Shown piece after piece: positions 9,133-16,271 of a stretch of DNA of 64,000 bases. The notes below the pieces were generated by a model. It ran no database searches. It saw only the letters and a program-made list of their open reading frames with translations, and was not told the DNA's origin. The stretch's first letter is position 1, and every line of letters starts with the position of its first letter. Origin of the DNA: Actinotalea endophytica (GTDB lineage Bacteria > Actinomycetota > Actinomycetes > Actinomycetales > Cellulomonadaceae). The stretch is from positions 225,174 through 289,173 of the forward strand of contig NZ_JAOVZU010000006.1 in the NCBI RefSeq assembly GCF_025717005.1, written 5' to 3'. The translations under genes and the position numbers were made by a program.

Positions 9133-9633
9133 ATGAACGAACCCGTTGTGTCCCGATGGGCACGGACCCAGCCGTGGGTGTCGACGCTGCTGCGGCTCGT
9201 CCTGGCCGGGGTCTGCCTGTGGGCGGGCCTGGCCAAGGTGGGCGACCTGCCTGCCAGTGTCCGTGCGGTCCGGGCCTTCGAGCTGCTGCCCGAGGCCCTG
9301 GCCAAGCCTGTCGGCTACGGCCTGCCCGTCCTGGAGATCGCGCTCGGCGTGCTCCTCCTGGTCGGGCTGCTGACCCGCTATGCGGCTGCGGTGGTCGCTC
9401 TGCTGATGGTGGCCTTCATCATCGGCATCTCCGCCGCCTGGGCTCGTGGCCTCGCGATCGACTGCGGCTGCTTCGGCGGCGGCGGACCGACCGAGCCCGA
9501 CCAGACCCAGTACCCGCTGGAGATCTTCCGCGACCTCGCGATCGCCGCCGGTGCGGTGTTCCTGGTGCGGTGGCCCACCTCCCGCTTCTCCCTCGACCAG
9601 ACCCTCGGCCTCGTCGTCCCCGACGAGGCCTGA
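9133..9633 (+). CDS. MauE/DoxX family membrane redox protein
   Basis: A 166-aa integral membrane protein with four helices (about residues 17-35, 56-76, 84-102 and 130-150). It contains LRLVLAGVCLWAGLAKV near the N terminus, typical of DoxX/MauE proteins, and the conserved DCGCFGGGG motif with two cysteines at the membrane face. MauE-type proteins are thought to help form disulfides or deliver reducing equivalents across the membrane. The next gene encodes a DsbA-like thioredoxin-fold protein only 15 bases downstream, so the two probably act as a disulfide-handling pair. Confidence 0.85.
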   Translation: MNEPVVSRWARTQPWVSTLLRLVLAGVCLWAGLAKVGDLPASVRAVRAFELLPEALAKPVGYGLPVLEIALGVLLLVGLLTRYAAAVVALLMVAFIIGISAAWARGLAIDCGCFGGGGPTEPDQTQYPLEIFRDLAIAAGAVFLVRWPTSRFSLDQTLGLVVPDEA

Positions 9634-9648
9634 CCCGGAAGGAATCCC

Positions 9649-10515
9649 ATGTCCTCCTCACCGAAGGACCGCCGCGAAGAGGCGAAGGCCGCCGCGGCCG
9701 CCCTCAAGTCGCAGCAGGCGAAGGCCGCTGCGCGCCAGCGCACCATCGCGATCGCCGCTCTGGTGGTCGGGCTCGTCGTCGTCGGCGTGCTCGTCGCCGT
9801 GATCCTCAACAACGGCAGCAAGGGCGGCTCGGCCGCCGCGACCGGCGACCAGGTCACGCCTGCCTCCGTCTCGACCCGGGGCGGCGTCGTGTTCGACAGC
9901 ACCGGGCTGCTCCAGCCCGGTGCGGACGCACCGGGTGAGGACGGCGAGCTCGGCACCGCGGACGACCTGGTGTGGCCGCAGAGCCTGGCCGCGTCCGGCG
10001 GCCCCGTCGTCGTGAGCGTCTACTTCGACTTCATGTGCCCGTGGTGCGGGTACTTCGAGCAGACCCAGGGCGCCACGCTCGACAAGCTGCTCGCGTCGGG
10101 TGACATCGTCATCGACTCGCACCCGATCGCGATCCTCGACCGCTACTCGAACGGCACGAACTACTCCAGCCGGGCCGCTGCGGCCGCGTTCGCGGTCGCC
10201 GAGGGGTCCCCGGAGCACTACTTCGACTTCGTCGAGGCGATGATGGCCGACGGCACGCAGCCCGAGGAGAACAGCGACGGCCTGACCAACGCCGAGATCT
10301 CGGCGATCGCCGCCGGCGTCGGCGTGCCGCAGGAGGTTCTGGACCAGATCGAGTCCGGTGCGTTCGTCGACTACACCGCGACCGCGACCGACCTCGCCTC
10401 GCAGGACCTCGGTCAGCTCCAGACACCGACAGTGCTGCTCAACGGCCAGCAGATGACCGAGAACTGGACCGAGGACGGCGTCCTCGAGCAGGCGATCGAG
10501 GCCGCGAAGGGCTGA
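9649..10515 (+). CDS. Membrane-anchored DsbA-family thiol:disulfide protein
   Basis: 288 aa. A charged N terminus with a coiled-coil-like Ala/Lys stretch is followed by one hydrophobic anchor (about residues 36-56). An extracytoplasmic thioredoxin-like domain then carries the active site FDFMCPWCGYFEQ (C-P-W-C). The insertion of helices and the late cis-proline region (LQTPTVLLNGQQM) fit the DsbA/DSBA-like thioredoxin_4 family. It should form or reshuffle disulfides in exported proteins; the cysteine-paired secreted proteins at 11-15 kb are plausible clients. GGAAGGA precedes the ATG. A strong hairpin follows the gene. Confidence 0.9.
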   Translation: MSSSPKDRREEAKAAAAALKSQQAKAAARQRTIAIAALVVGLVVVGVLVAVILNNGSKGGSAAATGDQVTPASVSTRGGVVFDSTGLLQPGADAPGEDGELGTADDLVWPQSLAASGGPVVVSVYFDFMCPWCGYFEQTQGATLDKLLASGDIVIDSHPIAILDRYSNGTNYSSRAAAAAFAVAEGSPEHYFDFVEAMMADGTQPEENSDGLTNAEISAIAAGVGVPQEVLDQIESGAFVDYTATATDLASQDLGQLQTPTVLLNGQQMTENWTEDGVLEQAIEAAKG

Positions 10516-10531
10516 TCCGTACGTCAGAGGT

Positions 10532-10558
10532 GGCCCGGGACCCGCGCGGTCCCGGGCC
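10532..10558 (+). terminator. Hairpin terminator after the DsbA-like gene
   Basis: An 11-bp perfect GC-rich inverted repeat (10532-10542 with 10548-10558) around a 5-base loop, 16 bases after the stop codon. There is no U-tract. It separates the redox genes from the tRNA. Confidence 0.65.
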
Positions 10559-10652
10559 ATCGGCGTCCCGGCCCGCCACGCACGGGCTGGCAGACTGTGG
10601 CCTGCTGCTCCACGGCGCGTGAGGCCTTCGGTCCGTGCCGGGGCGCAGCACC

Positions 10653-10727
10653 GCCGCCTTAGCTCAGTGGTAGAGCACCCGCCTTGTAAGCGGACGGTCG
10701 TCGGTTCGAATCCGACAGGCGGCTCCA
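10653..10727 (+). tRNA. tRNA-Thr (anticodon TGT)
   Basis: A cloverleaf can be drawn: a 7-bp acceptor stem (10653-10659 with 10717-10723), D arm GCTC/GAGC, anticodon loop CTTGTAA at 10683-10689, and a T arm GTCGG-TTCGAAT-CCGAC. The anticodon TGT reads ACA (threonine). The 3' CCA is encoded (10725-10727). The anticodon stem has one C-A mismatch at its outer pair. Confidence 0.93.
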
Positions 10728-10971
10728 CGGGGCTGCGGCGCTCCGACTGCGCCGTTCGGGTGACCGTGTTGTCCGCGTGGGCCCTCAGTTGTCCGTTTCA
10801 CCCTGGTTCTCGGTCGGGATCGCAGACGAGTCGGGCGAAACGGCGTCATGCGGGCTCAAGGTTCGGATCTCTTCGGACGAAAGATCATCTGGCCGGCCCA
10901 CCCAGCCGGCTGCCCCCCAGCGGCGTCGTTCCCCCGAGCGCGCCCACCCGACACGAAGGACCCGCCTCGCC

Positions 10972-11379
10972 ATGCCCATCAGCCGTCGCAAGTCCGCTGC
11001 CATCGCCCTCGCCGTCCTCGGTGTCGCCGGCCTCTCGCTGGCCAGCGCGTCGACCCTCGACCTCACCGGCGGCACCGTGCAGGCCGGTGTCACCGACCTC
11101 ACCGACTGCCAGACCAGCGGTGACATCACCATCGGCTTCGGAACCCCCGGGTTCGCCGGTGGCTCCTACGGCGTCAGCTCGGTCGTGCTCCAGGACGTCG
11201 ACGCCGCGTGCGCCGGCAAGGCCGTCCGCGTGACCCTCCTGGACGACGCCGGTTCACCGGTCGCCGCCGAGCTCACCACGACCGTCGCGTCCCCGTTCGC
11301 CGGTGGCGACGTCAGCCTGACCAGCGCCGCGGTCGCCGCCGCGTCGATCTCGTCGGTCGCCGTGGTCATCTCCGACTGA
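10972..11379 (+). CDS. Small secreted protein, C-X33-C family (paralogue 1)
   Basis: 135 aa. Basic start (RRK), hydrophobic signal helix to about residue 24, then LASASTLDLTGGTVQAG, which resembles the post-cleavage region of SipW-dependent exported proteins. The mature part is about 105 residues rich in Thr, Val, Gly and Ser with no charge clusters, as in a beta-sandwich or fibre subunit. Cys46 and Cys80 are spaced exactly as in the proteins at 12053 and 14654, with GGSYGVSSVVLQDVDAAC leading into the second Cys. No named family was recognised. A signal peptidase gene follows 29 bases downstream. Surface or fibre function is inferred. Confidence 0.75.
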   Translation: MPISRRKSAAIALAVLGVAGLSLASASTLDLTGGTVQAGVTDLTDCQTSGDITIGFGTPGFAGGSYGVSSVVLQDVDAACAGKAVRVTLLDDAGSPVAAELTTTVASPFAGGDVSLTSAAVAAASISSVAVVISD

Positions 11380-11408
11380 CCGGACCCGCACTTCGGCCAA
11401 GCCCGGCG

Positions 11409-12014
11409 ATGACCGCCACCGAGGCTCCCGCAACCGGCGCAGGACTCCTGCGCCGGTTGCGGCGTCACGCCGGTGACGCGCTGTTCCTGGTCACGGCCCT
11501 GGTGGTCGGCTGGTTCCTGTGGCCGACGTCGCTCGGTGGCTGCACGACCCTGACGATCGTCTCCGGTCACTCGATGGAGCCGACGTACTACACCGGGGAC
11601 CTCGTGGTCGCGCGGTGCGGCGGCTACCAGGTCGGCGACATCGTCGTCTACAACCCGCCGGACGTCGGTGAAGCCCGGGTGATCCACCGGATCGTCGGCG
11701 GCGACGCCGCCGAGGGCTGGGTCATCCAGGGCGACAACAACGACTTCCTCGACCCGTGGCAGCCGACCGACGAGCGGATCCTGGGCCGGGCCGTGCTGCA
11801 CCTGCCGAAGGTCGGCCTGGTCGGCACCGTGCTGGTCAGCCCGATCACCTGGGTGTCGCTGCTGCTGGTCGCGGCGGCCCTGGTGATCTGGCCGTCGAAA
11901 CCTGAACCCGAGGTGGACGCCGCGCTTCCCGACGGCGGCGCGTCCCCGCCGACGGAGGGCGACGAACCGGACCCGGAGCGCGACGTCGCGCCGCACCCGG
12001 CCGACGTCGTCTGA
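11409..12014 (+). CDS. Signal peptidase I, Ser/His (SipW / ER) type
   Basis: 201 aa. A membrane helix (about residues 26-40) precedes the catalytic serine in VSGHSMEPTYYTGDLVV (Ser55). The second box reads ARVIHRIVGG, with His93 where ordinary bacterial signal peptidases have Lys, so this is the Ser-His SipW/ER type. GDNND follows, as in the family. A second helix lies near residues 140-160, then a Pro/Asp/Glu-rich cytoplasmic tail. SipW-type enzymes process a few dedicated substrates such as biofilm fibre proteins. Here the gene lies between two members of the C-X33-C secreted family, which are its likely substrates. Confidence 0.85.
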   Translation: MTATEAPATGAGLLRRLRRHAGDALFLVTALVVGWFLWPTSLGGCTTLTIVSGHSMEPTYYTGDLVVARCGGYQVGDIVVYNPPDVGEARVIHRIVGGDAAEGWVIQGDNNDFLDPWQPTDERILGRAVLHLPKVGLVGTVLVSPITWVSLLLVAAALVIWPSKPEPEVDAALPDGGASPPTEGDEPDPERDVAPHPADVV

Positions 12015-12052
12015 CCCCCGCGGTCCCTCAGCCCCTGATACCTGGAGCCCCG

Positions 12053-12481
12053 ATGCCTCGCCTGCGACCCACCCGGCGCGCCGCTGCGCTGGCGTTCGCG
12101 GTGCTGGGCCTCGCCGGGCTCTCGGCGGCCTCGGCGTCCCAGCTTGCGGTGGACGGCGGGACGATCCAGTCCGGCGTCGGCCTGGTGGTGGACTGCCAGC
12201 CCGCCGGGACACCGATCCGGGTCGAGCTCAGCAGCGCCTTCACCTCGGGCGCCTACCGGACCACCGGCGTCCGGTTCAGCGGCGTCGACGAAGCGTGCGA
12301 CGGCCTCCGCTTCCGGATGCAGCTGATCAGCACCACCGGGACCGTGATCGACATCGACCCGTCGACCTCCGCGACCGACGTCGGGGGCAGCGTGGGGCTC
12401 GCCGGGGGCGTGTTCACCGTGCCGGTGCCGAGCACTCCCACGACCTCGATCGGGACCGTGGCGCTGGTGGTGACCGACTGA
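12053..12481 (+). CDS. Small secreted protein, C-X33-C family (paralogue 2)
   Basis: 142 aa. Basic N terminus, a hydrophobic stretch of about 18 residues, and ASASQLAVDGGTIQSG after it, closely parallel to the protein at 10972. Cys48 and Cys82 have the same 33-residue spacing, and SGAYRTTGVRFSGVDEAC matches the GxY...VD..C segment of its paralogues. The rest is Thr/Ser/Val-rich and ends in TVALVVTD, like the VAVVISD ending of paralogue 1. Its stop codon overlaps the next gene (TGATG). Likely exported and processed by the neighbouring signal peptidase; function unknown. Confidence 0.75.
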   Translation: MPRLRPTRRAAALAFAVLGLAGLSAASASQLAVDGGTIQSGVGLVVDCQPAGTPIRVELSSAFTSGAYRTTGVRFSGVDEACDGLRFRMQLISTTGTVIDIDPSTSATDVGGSVGLAGGVFTVPVPSTPTTSIGTVALVVTD

Positions 12482-13329
12482 TGCGCGGCATCACCGTACG
12501 GCGCCGAGCGGTCGTGGCCGCGCTGACGGCGCTCGCCGCCGCGGGCATGGTGACGGCGTCGGCCTCCGCCCTGGACGTGTCCGGCGGGACGCTCTCCGCG
12601 TCGAGCGTCGGGCACCCGTGCCCGGGCACCGCGCTGGCGTCACCGGTCGGTTCGACGGACTGGTTCAACCCCGGTTACGCGGGCCTCCAGGTCACGCTGC
12701 CCGAGGGCTGCGCAGAAGCGACCGTGGACGTCACCGTGCTGTCCGGCAGCACCGTGGTGGCCCAGGGCGCCGGCACGGTGGACGGCACCGCGACCGTGGC
12801 GACCGACCTGTTCACCGACCCGGACGTCACCGTGCAGGCGACCGTCGACGGCTGGGCCCTCCGGGTGGCGTACTCGTACGTCCCGCCGGCCACGTGCACC
12901 GTCACGGCCGGCTCGGGGACCTGCGACGCGACCGTGACGGTGTGGACCGGCCAGCGGCCGGGCGGATCGTCATCGGCCCTCTACTTCGACGTCTGGGTCA
13001 CCACGACCTCGAGCTCGTGGCTCACCTGGGAGGTCACGTTCGACCTCGGCAACCCGTACTACGGCCAGACCGTCACCAGGCTCGGCAACTCCGACCTGGA
13101 CTCCTACACCGACGCCGTCACGACGTGGTCGCAGGGCGGCTACGTCAACGACGTCCACCGGACGAGCGACTGCTCCGCGCTGCCGTCGCTCACCGTGGCC
13201 GGCGACACGACGAGCCGGAACAACAACCGCGACTTCGCGGTGGTGCGGGCCGGTCGCGACCGCTTCTTCTCGCTCGTGGTCAACCGCACCGAGACCGGCT
13301 ACGACGACGTCCTGACGCCCGGCTGCTGA
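12481..13329 (+). CDS. Secreted protein, two-part relative of the C-X33-C family
   Basis: 282 aa. The signal region has the same shape as its neighbours (RRRAVV..., then ASALDVSGGTLSAS). Residues 40-130 resemble the family but with Cys47 and Cys77 (29 residues between). The C-terminal 150 residues (CTVTAGSGTCDATVTVW onward) form an extra domain rich in aromatic residues, Thr and Asn with several cysteines, ending in Gly-Cys. This could be a binding or tip domain, but I recognise no family. Its ATG overlaps the stop of paralogue 2, so the two are translationally coupled. Confidence 0.7.
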   Translation: MRGITVRRRAVVAALTALAAAGMVTASASALDVSGGTLSASSVGHPCPGTALASPVGSTDWFNPGYAGLQVTLPEGCAEATVDVTVLSGSTVVAQGAGTVDGTATVATDLFTDPDVTVQATVDGWALRVAYSYVPPATCTVTAGSGTCDATVTVWTGQRPGGSSSALYFDVWVTTTSSSWLTWEVTFDLGNPYYGQTVTRLGNSDLDSYTDAVTTWSQGGYVNDVHRTSDCSALPSLTVAGDTTSRNNNRDFAVVRAGRDRFFSLVVNRTETGYDDVLTPGC

Positions 13330-13382
13330 CCGAGCCCGCGATCGGGCGACGGCCGCGCGGGCGGGCGGTACGACCGGCGCCC

Positions 13383-14246
13383 TCAGCCGGGTTCGACGGG
13401 CTCCAGCGCCGGGCGCTTCGCGCGGCGCGTGTCGCCCGAGGAACGGCCGCGCAGGCGGCGGGTGGCCCACGGGTACGCGTGGTCGCGCAGCCACACGGCG
13501 TCGGTGCGCACCTGCTGGCTGCGCGGCAGGCCCGGCAGCGGTGTCAGCGGGTCGTCCCATCGTTCGTCGTCCGGCTCCAGGCCGAGCGCCACCAGGGCCG
13601 CCTGCGCGACGCGGCGGTGCCCCTCGGTGGTGAGGTGGATGCGGTCCGGTGCCCACATCCGCCAGTCGCGCAGCGACCGCATGCCCCACACATCGACGAC
13701 GTACGCGCCGTGCCGGCGCGCGATCGTCCAGATGTTCGCGTTGAGCACGCCGGTACGGCTGCGGGTGTGCCGCACGACCGGGCTGTCGTGGGTGTCCATC
13801 CCGGTGGCCAGCAGGACGTCCGCGCCGGTGGCCCTGACCTGGACGACCGCCTCCTCGAGCAGCGCGCCGAGGGCGTCCGGGTCGCCGTTGGGCCTCAACA
13901 GGTCGTTGCCGCCGCCGATCACGCTGACCAGATCGGGTTCCAGCCGGAGGGCGGCGGGCACCTGGTCGCGGACGATGGGACCGAGCAGGCGTCCGCGGAT
14001 CGCCAGGTTCGCGTAGGTCACCGGGGTGTCGGAGGTGTGGTCCGCCCTGGCCGCCAGGTGCCCGGCGAGCAGGTCGGCCCAGCCGCGGCAGACCAGGGCC
14101 GGGTCGGTCGTCGTGGTCCGTTCGGGTGGGGCGGCACCGGGGACGTCCCACAGGCCCTCGGTGAACGAGTCCCCGACGGCGACGTACCGCCGCCAGGCCG
14201 GGGTCCGGGGTGTGGCATCCGAGTGGCGCGATCGGGTGATTCCCAC
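13383..14246 (-). CDS. SGNH/GDSL hydrolase
   Basis: A 287-aa esterase-fold protein: YVAVGDSFTEGL (block I nucleophile Ser), a conserved Gly/Asn region (YANLAIRGR), VSVIGGGNDLL (block III Asn) and DRIHLTTEGHRRVAQ (block V Asp and His). No export signal is clear. The start is uncertain: a GTG at 14246 with GGAGG about 11 bases upstream is the best choice, while the open frame continues upstream without protein-like content. The substrate is unknown; families with this fold act on acyl esters of lipids, sugars or peptidoglycan. It is convergent with the secreted-protein operon. Confidence 0.85.
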   Translation of the reverse strand: MGITRSRHSDATPRTPAWRRYVAVGDSFTEGLWDVPGAAPPERTTTTDPALVCRGWADLLAGHLAARADHTSDTPVTYANLAIRGRLLGPIVRDQVPAALRLEPDLVSVIGGGNDLLRPNGDPDALGALLEEAVVQVRATGADVLLATGMDTHDSPVVRHTRSRTGVLNANIWTIARRHGAYVVDVWGMRSLRDWRMWAPDRIHLTTEGHRRVAQAALVALGLEPDDERWDDPLTPLPGLPRSQQVRTDAVWLRDHAYPWATRRLRGRSSGDTRRAKRPALEPVEPG

Positions 14247-14339
14247 GCCGCAGATCACCTCCAACACGCACAGGTCGGGACGAACCGGGCGCTTGCGGAC
14301 CTGGACGCGACCGACGCCCTCGGTCATCCTGTTCATGTC
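14247..14339 (+). promoter_or_regulatory. Presumed promoter region for the c-di-GMP riboswitch transcript
   Basis: About 90 bases between the divergent SGNH hydrolase start and the riboswitch. The plus-strand transcript that carries the riboswitch must start here. I see no convincing -35/-10 pair, so this is assigned by position only. Confidence 0.35.
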
Positions 14340-14420
14340 AGCGACAAACGGCAAACCCACCGTGAGGTGGGGACGCAAAGCCACGGGACCCTCCGGGTCA
14401 GCCGGGCCACCGAACGACAG
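14340..14420 (+). promoter_or_regulatory. Cyclic-di-GMP class I (GEMM-I) riboswitch
   Basis: The aptamer core is plain: GGCAAACC at 14350-14357, a stem of CCCACC/GGTGGG closed by the GNRA tetraloop GTGA (14362-14365), then GGGACGCAAAGCC at 14370-14382, and a second GC-rich stem-loop to about 14410. These are the hallmark residues of class I c-di-GMP aptamers. It is on the plus strand, about 230 bases upstream of the secreted protein at 14654. A GGCACGC/GCGTGCC hairpin at 14472-14490 may be part of the expression platform. Whether ligand turns expression on or off cannot be told from sequence. Confidence 0.93.
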
Positions 14421-14430
14421 AGGATCGACC

Positions 14431-14544
14431 ATGAGGGCACCTCGGGGCTCAGCTCCCCTTCCCACCCGTGAGGCACGCATGACGCGTGCCCGGGGTGCGG
14501 CGTGCCGCGGTCCCATCAGGAAGGGGACCACGCTCCCGATCTGA
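14431..14544 (+). other. Possible 37-codon leader ORF between riboswitch and gene
   Basis: An ATG ten bases after the aptamer opens a 37-residue basic, Arg/Pro-rich frame ending at a TGA. It overlaps the hairpin at 14472-14490. There is only a weak GAGGATCGACC upstream of the ATG. It may be a translated leader or chance; codon content is not convincing. Confidence 0.25.
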
Positions 14545-14653
14545 CGGGAGAAGTACTGCCCCGACACCGCAGGATGCGCGACCGGGGCACGACCGGAGGG
14601 CACGGACGTCCGCCGGAGCAGCACCCGGGAGCGGGACCCACGGAGGGGGACAC

Positions 14654-15064
14654 GTGAGCAGCGCGAGCACTCGTCGGGCCACAGCGGTGGCCCTTGTCGT
14701 GATGGCCTTGGCGGCCGTCCCGACGGCGAACGCTCTCGGCTCCGGTCTGTCCGCACCCGGTCTGCTCATCGGCAGCTCCGCTGCGGATCCGTGCGGGAGC
14801 TCTGCGATCGAGGTCGACTACGACCTCGCCTATGACGTCGAGCTCGGTGGATACGGGGTGAGCGCCGCCTGGTTGTCGGGACTGGACGAGCGCTGCCAGG
14901 GATACGACGCGATCGTCTCCCTCAACGGGCCCGGGGGGGCGCCGTTGGCCGAGATGACCACCGAGATCGATGCGACGCGGGTACGCGTCGTGGTACCGGC
15001 GGCCACGCCGGTCGCTGCTGAGCAGCTCACGGGGGTGAGCGTCGTGCTCAGAGGAGGGGCCTGA
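14654..15064 (+). CDS. Small secreted protein, C-X33-C family (paralogue 4, riboswitch-controlled)
   Basis: 136 aa. The N-terminal signal has [22 protein letters not shown], a conventional Ala-X-Ala-like cleavage site rather than the ASAS type. The mature region has Cys47 and Cys81 with the same 33-residue spacing as the proteins at 10972 and 12053, and [19 protein letters not shown] matches their GxY...(V/L)D..C segment. It ends in [12 protein letters not shown]. The start is a GTG preceded by GGAGGGGGACAC. It lies downstream of the c-di-GMP riboswitch, linking this family to c-di-GMP control of surface or biofilm behaviour (inference). Confidence 0.75.
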   Translation: MSSASTRRATAVALVVMALAAVPTANALGSGLSAPGLLIGSSAADPCGSSAIEVDYDLAYDVELGGYGVSAAWLSGLDERCQGYDAIVSLNGPGGAPLAEMTTEIDATRVRVVVPAATPVAAEQLTGVSVVLRGGA

Positions 15065-15089
15065 CCCCTCATGCGGTTGACGTGGCGGC

Positions 15090-15166
15090 GCCCCCCCGGG
15101 GGGGGGGGGGGGCGGGGCGCGGGCCGCGGGGCGGGCCCCCCGCCGCGGCGGGGGGGGCCGCGGCGC
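15090..15166. other. G/C low-complexity block, probable sequence or assembly error
   Basis: Long runs of G and short CG blocks with almost no A or T, unlike the surrounding coding sequence. The block begins between paralogue 4 and ung and replaces the expected last 10-20 codons of ung. A similar block ends the window. Treat bases here as unreliable. Confidence 0.7.
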
Positions 15167-15802
15167 GAGCAGCGCGTCGACGCGGGAGAAGGGCCGTGAG
15201 CCGAAGAACCCGCGGGCGGCGGACAGCGGGCTCGGGTGCGGGCTCGCCACGGCAGGCACGCCGCGCAGCACGGGCCGCAGCTCCTGCGCCTGGCTGCCCC
15301 AGAGCACCGCCACCAGCGGGCCGCCGCGCTCCACGAGGGCCTCGACCGCGCATGTCGTGACCTCCTGCCAGCCGAGGTCACGGTGTGACGCGGGGGTCCC
15401 TGCGCGCACCGTGAGCACGCGGTTGAGCAGCAGGACGCCCTGCTCGGTCCACGGGGTGAGGTCGCCGTTCGGCGGGGGTGGGCAGCCGAGGTCGGCGGAC
15501 AGCTCGGTGAAGATGTTGACCAGCGAGCGTGGCACCGGTCGCACGTCCGGCGCCACCGAGAACGCGAGCCCGACGGCGTGCCCCGGCGTCGGGTAGGGAT
15601 CCTGCCCGACGACCAGCACCCGGACCTCGGACATCGGCCGGGCGAACGCCCGCAGCACGGCGTCGCCCGCAGGCAACCACGCCCGGCCGGCGCCGTTCTC
15701 CGCGCGGAGCGCGTCCCCGATGCGTCGCAGCGTGGGCTCGACGGGTGCGAGGGCCTCGGCCCAGTCGGGCGCCATGATCTGGTCGAGTGGCTGGCGTGGC
15801 AC
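15167..15802 (-). CDS. ung: Uracil-DNA glycosylase (3' end corrupted)
   Basis: Family 1 UDG, which excises uracil from [25 protein letters not shown] carries the catalytic Asp in [17 protein letters not shown] and [10 protein letters not shown] follow, then the late [24 protein letters not shown] motif with the catalytic His. The final W-x-L/P ending seen in other UDGs is missing: after residue 212 the frame runs into the G-rich block, so the last residues are lost to a likely sequence error. The start is GTG at 15802 without a strong ribosome site; an ATG ten codons in is possible. Confidence 0.88.
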
Positions 15803-15904
15803 ATCCGCAGGGTAGAGCGACCGGGGCGCGCGCGGCCCGGACGGCCGAATGACAGGCGTGTGATTCCGGCACTACGATGACGGGGTCGGTCAGGAGGGAG
15901 AACC

Positions 15905-16192
15905 ATGGACGCCGTCGCACACCGGGTCGCCCAGGTGGTTCCCGAGCTGTCCGAGCGTGACCGTGAGGTCCTCGCCTTCGAACGTCAGTGGTGGAAGTAC
16001 GCCGGCGCCAAGGAGCAGGCGATCCGCGAGCTGTTCGACATGTCGGCGACCCGCTACTACCAGGTCCTCAACGCCTTGATCGACTCCCCGGCCGCTCTCG
16101 CGCACGACCCGATGCTGATCAAGCGCCTGCGTCGGATGCGCTCGTCGCGGCAGCGCGCCCGCACCGCGCGCCGCCTCGGCGTCGAGGTCTGA
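15905..16192 (+). CDS. DUF3263 small protein
   Basis: 95 aa, matching the actinobacterial DUF3263 family: LSERDREVLAFERQWWKYAGAKEQAIRELF, then MSATRYYQVLNALID and a basic tail rich in Arg. The helical pattern with SATRYYQVLN resembles a helix-turn-helix, so DNA binding is plausible, but function is unknown. A TACGAT -10-like hexamer lies about 30 bases upstream and AGGAGGGAGAACC is a good ribosome site. It is followed closely by the LytR_C gene, a frequently conserved pairing. Confidence 0.88.
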   Translation: MDAVAHRVAQVVPELSERDREVLAFERQWWKYAGAKEQAIRELFDMSATRYYQVLNALIDSPAALAHDPMLIKRLRRMRSSRQRARTARRLGVEV

Positions 16193-16271
16193 GCCTCCCC
16201 GCGGGCCGACTGATCGAAACCCGTCGGCCATCCGGGTGGAGGACTCGGCGCGAGCGGATACCCTGTCCGCC

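Noticed and set aside
10741..10971. A possible second riboswitch upstream of the first secreted gene
   Set aside because: No GGCAAACC or ACGCAAAGCC blocks are present. The stretch has only ordinary GC-rich pairing.
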